Assembly (NCBI GenBank): GCA_037178975.1
Contig: JASJZH010000001.1
Span: 7,114,501-7,178,500 of the forward strand
Source: Oscheius tipulae
Taxonomy: Eukaryota > Nematoda > Chromadorea > Rhabditida > Rhabditidae
Length of the DNA stretch: 64,000 nucleotides
Direction: 5' to 3'
A model generated the notes under the pieces. That model did no database searches and had not been told where the DNA came from. It saw only the letters and a list, made by a program, of their open reading frames with translations. Every line of letters begins with the position of its first letter. Position 1 is the stretch's first letter. The translations under genes and the position numbers were made by a program. Below, piece after piece: positions 35,101-43,137 of this stretch.

Positions 35101-38100
35101 TAGTACTCCTAGAGCAACAAGTTCGCGTCTGCTTTCTCCACCTAAGATTATCCACCACTACCTGCTCTGCCCAATAGATATCAGGGTCCTGGCGAACGCC
35201 TCGCTGTGATTAATTAACGGGAGGGGATAATCGCGTAGTGACAGACGTAATGCGCTAGGTGATTTATGGCGGTGGCTCCTGCTGCTCGTTTGTTTTGCAT
35301 AATGTGTCGGTAATCCTGACAAATTAATTTCGTCGAGCCCCATTAGATAGTCCGGAAGTCAGACGTGTCGTTTGTCCATACAGAAGGAGGAAAGGACAGC
35401 TGTGTTTTGTGAGTCGAGGTCAACCGGATGGTACCTGTCGGCCGCGCCTTTGGTTGTCCAAAGTGAGAACAAGACAATAAACTGACCGAGGACTTGTTGA
35501 CTACCGACTTCTGAGGGTCAAAGCAGTCACTCTGTCAAGATCTCTCCCTCCCGATAAGAACATAACAAGATCCCTATCCAATTGACCACCTGGAGGGAGC
35601 TGACTCCTCTCTCTCTCTCTTCCGGTCAATCGTCTATGCTTTTTCTTGACCCCACACCTACCATATGTCGCGCACAATTAGGTGAATTGGATAAGACGAT
35701 GGATTACTCGATTACCTGACAAGGATAGCTCTTTCTCTCTCTGCCTCTTAGATATTCTGCAGTGGTCAAGAAGGCCTCAATGGGAATTGTTCCTCTGGTG
35801 GGAGAGACCCACGGAAAGTCCGTTTGCTCAGCGGATTGCTGCCGCACTAAAGCATGCAAATTATGAAGGTCTTTATGCTCGACTACAGGCACATCGTTTG
35901 GACCAATAGCTCAAAATTCGAAGGGCAAATCTTTGCCTCTTTTCCGGGGAAGCGAGTTCAAATCGAGCCGCCTTGTTATGGCTTTGATTGGCGGCTGATT
36001 AGAGGGTCGACGGTTAGGCGCTTCCCTCTAATGACCGGAGTAGAATAAACACTCCATGTTAGAGGCTAATTGTGCCTGTTCCACACACCTCCAGATGGTA
36101 ACTGAGGACCGCTGAAGCATCTTTGTGAGCTCAACACACTGGAAATGCCCAAACCCTCTGCAAAAATCGGGTCATCCGAACGGAAAGATAATTACGTATT
36201 CCGGTCTGTTCGGCTAATATGTAGACGCGGACGATTGCCTTCAATAGGTACATAGGTGCAACTCGTTCGATACCGGGGTGACGAGTCTTTGGTCAATAAT
36301 TCAGATCCGTCAGTCAGCCATTGACAGACACAAAGAGACCGCTGGACGAGCATAGACTGACAACCAGCTCAAAAAGGATCGGCCTAGTTCCATGTCACAG
36401 TCCTTCCCTATTGAAAGACGGTGGGAGGACACGCATTTCCTTACGGAGAGTCATTACGCATGCAACAGTTGGCCCTCGTCGTAGTATTAATTTTCATCAT
36501 TGCGTGATCCGACAAGAATCATCTCGCAGCAATACAATCTTCGCCTCGGAGGAATTCCAAAAAGTCTCGCGAGGGGACATTAGGACTTAAGAAGCAGTCA
36601 ACGGGTCAACAATTGAGGCCACCTTTACCTTGTCCAGATGGTACTGTCGGCGCTCTGATTGTGTCACGGATCCGACCACTTGACATGCCTTGAACACCTG
36701 TCTGACATACCTGTCTTTGTTTGTTTCCCAATCAGCCTGTGGGCAGATTCGCGTCCAGTCAGACGATACCCTTTAGGAGATGATCCGGGTCGGAGAGACG
36801 GGATGTTTGCCAAATTTAGTACAGCTTCGATTAGAGAGGGGTTAATTGGCCTTGGAGGATAGCTTACCGGAAGCTGGGGATCGCGTAACCTAGAGGCCAA
36901 GTCTCAGAAGTTATGGGGACATAGACAACGTGAGAGACAATGTAGGAACTGACCTTTTGAGATTTGGAAGACCCTGTCTCGTTGGAAAGAGTCGGAGAAA
37001 TTACAGTAGGCAGTTTTCAGGATGTACTCTTCGACTTTCACACGAAGAAGGCTATCAAGTTTGTCCTCCACACCAACATGGCTGGACACTACGACTTTGG
37101 AATGTGAGTTTGTCTCTTCGTGTTCTGTACAGTAGCCGGGCTTGTCTCTTAGAAGCTCCGTTTTCCCCCAGTTTCTCAACTTATCACATGTCTCTTGCCT
37201 CAATACTTTCACCCCAAAGCGCTTAATATGTGTCCCAAATTGGAACGGAGCACATCCATCCTTGCTGCCAGCCTCGTGGCTCCCCACAGAGCTGCTAATC
37301 GCGTCGGCAATCCGTCGGTGTCGGCGCCTTTTGGGTGCTGTAAATGCCGGAGCATGAGCGATGCGCCACGAAATCCGATTATGGCCACGATGTTTTTGTC
37401 TCTCTCGTTGTCCAATTTCGGAAGTCTCTTCTCCGGGGGGTCTTTGAGGAGAGCCCGAAAGGTAGTCACAATGCGTAAAACAAGGCTCATTTCACGCTAT
37501 TCATCAGCTCAAGGGCGGCTGACTAAAAAGGAGGGAAGAGACGCCGCTCCCAGAGACATCGGCTATTGTTCTCGACGACGATTAAGAACAACAAAATTCC
37601 AGATATGCACGCTGCTTCTTCGAGATCAAGCTCGAAAAGGAGGATTTCACCATAACCAACTACACGAAGGTTTGTGATTTATAAGACCAAGGTCTCTGGC
37701 AGTTTGTACAGCAGGGCCGATACTGTCCGAACTGATTAGCATAATCTTAGTTTGTGCGCTTTTTGAATGCCTAATTGTAAATTTGAGACCGTACAGCTGG
37801 ACTGGTCATTAGGCGTCTGTACGAAGACAGATAGAGTGTCTTGACAGCCGTGGGAAGTGAGGTCATTCCAGGAACCAGAAACAATCTGAGAGACAGGATA
37901 AACAGAGCTGTGTTTATTAGAACAAGAGTGTTGTTCGGGCCGAACTGGCCAGTGCAAGACAAAAACCGAGTTAGACCTCCGAGCAGAATCGAACCAGGAT
38001 CGCTCGAGCCGTAATCGCGCGCGTTCGAAATACATTAAAGTTTGAAAAGACACACGGACGCATAACAAGATAGTACAGTTCGGTCCCAGTCGCCCTGTCT

Positions 38101-38396
38101 CGCACCAACTCCCAAACAAGGTCATCGGACCCTACTAAATTAAAAGTTAAAAGCCTCTCGAAGTTAAAAGCCTCGAAAGAAAAAGTTTTCAGTACCCGGA
38201 CGTGAATCACATCTTCTCGTACCAGGACCTAAACTCGGACGAAGTCATCAAACCAGTGATTTCTCGCAAACGCGGGCCGGACGACCCCTTCGGCTCCACT
38301 TTCCTCTACGGAATCGACCAACTCGTCATCGAAGTCCAGGAAAACAACTACATTTCTCAGGTCACCCTCTACGACTCCAATCTGCCTTTCTATTAG
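29162..38396 (+). CDS. PHAF1 (UPF0183/C16orf70) homologue with a 5.9-kb intron
   Basis: PHAF1 binds phagophores and autophagic membranes with BCAS3. The supported exons are 29340-29501, 29543-29670, 29710-29869, 30075-30178, one from about 30223, then 30851-30962, 31006-31143, 37021-37103, 37603-37669 and 38193-38396. They match the family in order: VGLRNEHVQFDLGLPINQAL, GIRLFFDPKQQLLKHVDL, YYFGSTKPGAYDEKH, SCYCGQNRINCVTAIFKDG, ALGAPNKVFYKHEDKMSIH, FFFNYFSMG, DVLFDFHTKKAIKFVLHTN, GHYDF, DPFGSTFLYGIDQLVIEVQ, ending LPFY. The start is unresolved: an ATG exon at 29162 lies upstream but its donor phase does not fit exon 29340. The 31144-37020 intron contains a whole LRR gene on the opposite strand. 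The 37670-38192 intron contains repeat E. Confidence 0.9.
31144..32154. other. Intronic sequence of the PHAF1 gene
   Basis: About 1 kb with no exon, repeat or RNA gene that I can support, apart from the 3' end signal of the antisense LRR gene at 32055. Confidence 0.45.
32155..34563 (-). CDS. Leucine-rich-repeat type I membrane protein, nested in a PHAF1 intron
   Basis: A cell-surface LRR receptor or adhesion protein. Signal peptide MLILILLLFCPSALLSHSSS starts at 34563 (an upstream ATG at 34743 would add 60 residues before it and is less likely). An LRR N-cap (CPKDCECD) is followed by about a dozen LRRs (SLKFLDLSRNSLSILPTGVF, SLQGLSLSHNNITDLSSNLL, LEELYLNHCQLRSI) and an LRR C-cap (NPWDCSC...CNEPS). 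A short Cys-rich stretch (SCRESCMRKC) precedes one membrane helix (VILLTALLLAGVLLSLFLA). The cytoplasmic tail has a polyproline run (PLTPPLPPPPPK). There is no TIR or Ig domain, so it is not Toll. An 87-base intron at 33879-33965 is in frame and stop-free. The intron between 32527 and 32870 contains a long foldback. A minus-strand AATAAA is at 32055. Confidence 0.88.
32565..32760. repeat. Long imperfect foldback (inverted repeat, arms about 80-95 bases)
   Basis: The left arm GGAGATGCCATTTTGACTTT pairs with the right arm AAAGTCAAGATGGCACCTCC. The pairing continues inward through GTGCG.ACCA / TGGTGCGCAC and GCGTATCG / CGATACGC, and outward through a GAGAAGGG / CGTCTCT stretch. The loop is about 15-25 bases. 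It lies in the last intron of the LRR gene. It looks like a MITE-type foldback or a hairpin-RNA source. Confidence 0.65.
34744..37020. other. Intronic sequence of the PHAF1 gene upstream of the LRR gene
   Basis: About 2.3 kb without a supported exon. It must hold the promoter of the antisense LRR gene. A short CT run lies near 35608-35622. Open frames here are short and unsupported. Confidence 0.45.
37943..38056 (-). repeat. tRNA-derived SINE-like repeat, copy E
   Basis: On the minus strand it reads CGCGCGATTACGGCTCGAGC, then GATCCTGGTTCGATTCTGCT, then GTTTTTGTCTTGCACTGGCC. With copy A it shares AGGTCTAACTC and the TTTGAAAAG.CAC flank. It lies in the last intron of the PHAF1 gene. Confidence 0.7.
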
Positions 38397-39400
38397 AGAC
38401 TGCTTCTCTCTTTTTGCTGTATATTCTTGTAATTTTGTATACATTTGACTCTCCCTCCAAGGCAGTGCCTGTCAGTTTTGTATGCCACCTCGTATATGTT
38501 AGTCACTTATTCCAGTGAACTGCTAGTATTACATGGTTTCTTTTGGATATGCAAGGAGTTTCAAAGAAAGAGTTGCTGGAGCTTCCGAGATTGCCTACTT
38601 CAGCTAAACAAAACAGCATTGAAACATCAGATTCGGCAACTGCTTTTGGACATTTCTTCCATAGATTTCCTGCAATCGAATGCTCGGATTGATCCGTCTC
38701 GATAAATTTGAGCATCCATGCGGCCCAAATCCCGTGTTATCGTATTGTTCTAGAAACTATGATAAACGTAGCGAGAACGGAAAGGAAAGCCCACCTTAAT
38801 TACAAAAAGCCTTCAGAAAGCGGCCTGTTACTTGTCCTCTTCCTTCATCCGTGTCTGCTCTGGCCTTCCCTGAACAGCACAATTGATTGTCCTTATTCTT
38901 GCGTTTCTTCGACATTTAAAGACGATACTTAAAGCAGATGACGCAGTATACGATTAGCCTGAAAACAGAGGAGAGAAGAGATTGAAAGAAAGTGTTTTTC
39001 TCAGGATCTGCATCTTTGCAATCTCGACGTCCTCCAGACTACCCGCATCGCTGGTTCCTCAGCAAAGCGTTCGTTACTGAACGAAAAAATGAAGAGAGAC
39101 AAAAGAGAACTGCAAAACAAAGGGGAGAATAAAAAAACAACCCTATTTGGCGACAACGTTCGATGGATTCCGAAAGCGCAAACTGACTCATCAAAAGACA
39201 AGACTCGACAAGGAGGCTAATTACCAAGTTTTGCGGAAACAAGGCCAATTATGCCAGTTTTAAAAGCTTTTGAAAACGTCCAACGAAAAAATATTTGTAG
39301 TCAACATCGAGATCTTTAAGTAGGTTGCTTCCCTTTTGCTCTCTAATTTCTGAATTGCAGACGCATCCGCAGTGCTTTGGAACGGGTGCTTCCCTTCTCG
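38397..39400. other. Intergenic region with a diverged copy of the RING-gene promoter repeat
   Basis: The first half is the PHAF1 3' flank with no exon. At about 39075-39230, GAACGAAAAAATGAAGAGAG, CCCTATTTGGC and CAAAAGACAAGACTCGACAA repeat pieces of the inner palindrome arms of the 40-41 kb locus, in a rearranged order. An open frame after the TTCTCAG at 39002 has no splice-linked partner. Confidence 0.4.
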
Positions 39401-39800
39401 ATGATTGGAGGATCGAAGAAAGAGGAACCACCCACGCCACCACCACCGCGCAGTCCCCTGAACCGCGACTCCGATGCCCTCTCCAAGATCGAGGATGAGA
39501 AGATGACCACTCCGGAACATAAATTCCAGGAGTCGGGTCGTCCTTTAACTGAGGTATTCTCTTTTTCATTTCGTAAATTGTACATCGACTTAGGCTTACC
39601 CCGTTTTTTGCACGTACTGTTCAATACTTTTGTTCATAAACCCTTATTAAACTAATCCTACAGCTTTTTTTTGCTCGAAAACCAGATCAGACGCTGTTTT
39701 GGCCACCTAGTTCAGTCGAGTCAAGCTGAACCAGAAGCTGGATTGTTTCATGACTGTTCCTTTCGGTACCAAAAAGATCACTATTGTTAAAAATCCATAG
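39401..39800 (+). CDS. Hypothetical 80-residue protein in the outer palindrome arm
   Basis: Two exons, 39401-39553 and 39711-39800, join in frame. The first begins MIGGSKKEEPPTPPPPRSPL, a proline-rich start, then a charged helix (DALSKIEDEKMTTPEHKF). The second gives FSRVKLNQKLDCFMTVPFG and ends KKITIVKNP, which looks like a small beta-rich end. I do not recognise it. The sequence from residue 22 onward lies in a 418-base arm repeated in reverse at 42194-42611. The acceptor CACCTAG|TTC was chosen because it keeps frame; two other AG sites nearby do not. Confidence 0.55.
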
Positions 39801-39883
39801 CAGATTCATGTTACCCGAAAGGATCCGTCGTTCTTTCTCATTATTCAGTCGTATACGAGGAATATCATTGTTTTAGTAGACAT
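39466..39883 (+). repeat. Outer palindrome arm, left
   Basis: It matches the reverse complement of 42194-42611 with about 99 percent identity by eye (p + q = 82077). One visible mismatch is GACTGAATAAT against GACTGGATAAT. It includes both exons of the 80-residue gene except the first 21 codons. Confidence 0.9.
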
Positions 39884-40161
39884 AGACGTAATAATAGACA
39901 TGCGTGTATTTGTCTGTCTGAAGTTCTAACTGCCAATTTGTCAGTTACTTTGTGACAGCAATTGCTCTTTGCAAGTCAAATCGTATCAGTTTGGAAGATG
40001 CGTCTGGAAGAACATTGCTTTAATCAGCTCGACTGGAACAACATCTCCCTGCCATTGGAACTTTTTCATCTTGCAATAAATAAGTAACAACAACATTAAA
40101 GCCAATAAACGGAAGGTAATTCAAAATGGCAGTCGATGAGTAGTAGTCAAGTGGAGGAGTC

Positions 40162-40545
40162 TCAGAAGTGGCGGATGTAGAACTCGTACCACCCTGAAAG
40201 TATTCAGTGAATATGTTAGAAAAAAACATACCTATAGGCGAAAGAGTAAATCCACATAAAGGGCATACGAGTCTGTCTTCTCGTTTACTGAAATCCCTGA
40301 AACACTGGCTGTGGAAGAGATGCTGGCAATTTCTAGGGGACGGGCACTGGATAAGTCTGCCAATAGTACCCTGGCACACCTGAAAGCATCTGTTTTCTCC
40401 CAATCTTTGAACTCACACAATAAGGGTAGTCAACTGGTGAACGTGGCACAAGCTCTACATCACGGTCCGTCTCATTGTTCCTGTTAAGCCGAACAAAGGC
40501 GAGAAAAGTCACGAAGACGATGGAGAAAAGCACCCACAAAGCCAT
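40162..40545 (-). CDS. RING-finger membrane protein, left copy
   Basis: A probable membrane-anchored E3 ubiquitin ligase. Exons 40545-40417, 40379-40232 and 40193-40162 join in frame to 102 residues. The N-terminal helix is MALWVLFSIVFVTFLAFVRL, followed by NNETDRDVELVPRSPVDY. A compact RING follows: YCVC...QCPS...CQHLFHSQCF...RLVCPLC, with His and Cys ligands spaced as in RING-H2/CH fingers, though the first pair is C-x-C instead of C-x2-C. The product ends WYEFYIRHF, where the right copy reads on for 14 more residues, so this copy has a premature or altered end. Its promoter and first exon are in the inner palindrome arm and its mate is divergent at 41462. Confidence 0.65.
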
Positions 40546-40825
40546 TTCTGGGACAACGGAAAGTTTGAACTGTTTTTATCGAGAAAGAGCGAAACGGTGA
40601 AGTTTCGAAGAAACGGCTTTTGAGAGGGATGAAAGGTCAGAGGTAATCGACAGCGATAGGTTTCCCTATTAACAATCATAACACTGACACTCACCAAAAG
40701 ACAAGACTTGACAAGGAGGGTTAAACGAACGAAAAAAAGAAGAGAGACAGTGAAAAACAGAACCCTATTTGGCACACACAAATAGGCCTATTTTTTTAGC
40801 TTTTTTCCCATTTTTTCAAAAGCTA
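40545..40825. repeat. Inner palindrome arm, left
   Basis: It matches the reverse complement of 41182-41462 (p + q = 82007) nearly perfectly, with visible differences such as CGTTTCGC against CGTTTTGC. It runs from the start codon of the left RING gene through its upstream region into the tandem array. The two RING genes therefore share a promoter sequence. Confidence 0.88.
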
Positions 40826-41230
40826 AAGAGATAGGCTTATTTGTGTGCGCCAAAAAGGCCTATCACTTTTGTTGAAAAAATGGAAAAACAGGTAAGAGAT
40901 AGGATTATTTGCCAAGTGGTCTGCTAGTTTGGTTGAAGAAATGAGAATAAAGCTAAAGAGATAGGATTATTTGCCAAGTGGTCTATTAGTTTTGTTGAAA
41001 AATGGAAAAAAAAGCTAAAGAGATAGGACTATTTGCCAAGTGGTCTATTAGTTTTGTTGAAGAAATGGGAATAAAGCTAAAGAGGTAGGATTATTTGCCA
41101 AGTGGTCTACTAGTTTTGTTGAAAAAATGGAAAAAAAGCTAAAGAGATAGGATTATTGATGTGTGCCAAAAAGGCCTATCACTTTTGTTGAAATAATGGG
41201 AAAAAAGCTAAAAAGATAGGCCTATTTGTG
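40795..41230 (+). repeat. Tandem array of about seven 63-base units at the palindrome centre
   Basis: The unit is AAGCTAAAGAGATAGGATTA, then TTTGCCAAGTGGTCTATTAG, then TTTTGTTGAAAAAATGGAAA. The AGATAGG block recurs near 40832, 40899, 40960, 41022, 41086, 41146 and 41212. End units differ from the middle ones in having GTGTGCCAAAAAGGCCTATC in place of the GCCAAGTGG block. Confidence 0.88.
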
Positions 41231-41462
41231 TGTGCCAAATAGGGTTCTGTTTTTCACTGTCTCTCTTCATTTTTTCGTTCGTTTAACCCTCCTTGTCAAG
41301 TCTTGTCTTTTGGTGAGTGTCAGTGTTATGATTGTTAATAGGGAAACCTATCGCTGTCGATTACCTCTGACCTTTCATCCCTCTCAAAAGCCGTTTCTTC
41401 GAAACTTCACCGTTTTGCTCTTTCTCGATAAAAACAGTTCAAACTTTCCGTTGTCCCAGAAA
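41182..41462. repeat. Inner palindrome arm, right
   Basis: Reverse partner of 40545-40825. It carries the upstream region of the right RING gene and ends at its start codon. Confidence 0.88.
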
Positions 41463-41961
41463 TGGCTGATCTTGGCAGAAACAATGAGGAGGATGCTGTT
41501 GTTCCTAAAGACATTCTTATCTCTTTTCTGGCAAAGTTTTCTTTATGGGTGCTTTTCTCCATCGTCTTCGTCCCTTGTCTCGCCTTTTTTTTTGGCTTGA
41601 CAGGAACAATGAGACGGACCGTGATGTAGAGTTTGTGCCACGTCCACACGTTGACTACTCGTGTCATGTGAGTTCTAAGATTGGGAGAAAGCAGATACAT
41701 TCAGGAATGCCAGGAGACTCTTTGTGGCCAACAGGTTGCACAGTGTCCCTCCTCCACCTTCTGTATTCACAGCAATTGCCTCCGGGATGTCAACAACCGA
41801 AACGACGAACTCTTCTGCCCATTGTGCAATCGCCGTCTTTCACCCACGAGTATATTCTGTTCTAGCCTTTTCACTCAACTCTTTCAGGGTGGTACGAGTA
41901 CTACATCCGCTACCATCAATACTATGGAGAGGCAGTTAGCCTTCCAAACGAAGCTCGCTAG
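41462..41961 (+). CDS. RING-finger protein, right copy, frame break or extra intron near the membrane segment
   Basis: Divergent mate of the left RING gene. The start MADLGRNNEEDAVVPKDILI is 26 codons longer than the left copy. Then SLWVLFSIVFVPCLAF matches the left membrane helix. A run of nine T at 41585-41593 then puts the following NNETDRDVEFVPRPHVDY out of frame. Either this copy is broken, or a 68-base intron (donor AA|GTTTTC at 41536, acceptor GACAG|GAAC at 41603-41604) removes the helix and restores frame. Downstream exons 41705-41849 and 41888-41961 encode a good RING (CHEC...QCPSSTFCIHSNC...ELFCPLC) and an end WYEYYIRYHQYYGEAVSLPN. The diverged body against near-identical arms suggests gene conversion of the arms. 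Confidence 0.55.
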
Positions 41962-42193
41962 GCAGTTTTTATCACCTGTGTTCCTTCTGGAACTCCTCCA
42001 CCTGCCTTCTACTCATCGACTGCCATTTTGACATACCTTCCGTTTATTTATCCCAAGTGTTTACATGTTACTTATGAATAAATTTATTTGTATAGCAAGA
42101 TTAAAAGTTCTAATAGCAGCGTGTTGATCGTAAAAAAAACTCTAAATCTATTATTGGCTCGAGCAAAATGAAAAACGCCCGAGTCTGTGACGT

Positions 42194-42611
42194 TTGTCTA
42201 CTAAAACAATGATATTCCTCGTATACGACTGGATAATGAGAAAGAACGACGGATCCTTTCGGGTAACATGAATCTGCTATGGATTTTTAACAATAGTGAT
42301 CTTTTTGGTACCGAAAGGAACAGTCATGAAACAATCCAGCTTCTGGTTCAGCTTGACTCGACTGAACTAGGTGGCCAAAACAGCGTCTGATCTGGTTTTC
42401 GAGCAAAAAAAAGCTGTAGGATTAGTTTAATAAGGGTTTATGAACAAAAGTATTGAACAGTACGTGCAAAAAACGGGGTAAGCCTAAGTCGATGTACAAT
42501 TTACGAAATGAAAAAGAGAATACCTCAGTTAAAGGACGACCCGACTCCTGGAATTTATGTTCCGGAGTGGTCATCTTCTCATCCTCGATCTTGGAGAGGG
42601 CATCGGAGTCG
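42194..42611 (-). repeat. Outer palindrome arm, right
   Basis: Inverted partner of 39466-39883. It breaks off from the left arm within the first exon of the 80-residue gene, after a shared CGACTCCGATG. Confidence 0.9.
42277..42609 (-). pseudogene. 5'-truncated inverted copy of the 80-residue gene
   Basis: It contains the splice donor (after codon GAG at 42524), the intron and the whole second exon to the TAG at 42277-42279, all matching the left copy. The first 21 codons, including the start, are missing. An internal ATG at 42574 could start a 46-residue product. No other exon was found upstream. Confidence 0.6.
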
Positions 42612-43137
42612 TTCTTGGATCATTCAGATCTGAGTTTCTCGGGACTACCTCAGATCTTAGTCAAGGTGGGAGAGAAAGGTAACCAAAAGAGTGCAAAAGT
42701 GTGTCGCCTTTTTGGAGAAAGTAGAAATTCATGAGCGAAGGTTAACCAAGAGACAGTGCGACAATAGAACAAACTTTGTAGAAAGTGAAAATATCTGACC
42801 TGAGACTGTCGGAGATGAATAGCACCAGCGAGCAAGTGACGGCCTAATGATCTGGAACTCGAGTTACAAAGCTGAAAAAACTTGACAAGTTTGCTTTTCG
42901 CACAAGCCAATTTGGTTTCTCTGCATTTAACTTCAAATACACAAAGTACAAGTTGTGTATGACAATAAAACTTTGACGCTTCGTAATGAAAGGGTTCCGA
43001 TTAACGCTGAGACGACCTCCAAAACAGGGACGGTCTGAACTTTTAGAGAACCCTAACTATTTCGTATGCTATCGTAATCCTGTCTTTTCACTGAACAGCT
43101 AGTATTAGAACCATTTATTTCTGATACACGGGGCGAT
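42612..43137. other. Intergenic region downstream of the laminin gene
   Basis: Mostly unique, low-complexity sequence with no supported exon. It includes the laminin polyadenylation signal on the minus strand at 43114-43119. Confidence 0.45.

Noticed and set aside
34926-35177. Open frames upstream of the LRR gene inside the PHAF1 intron
   Set aside because: Two overlapping short frames with no splice link or protein pattern; probably chance.
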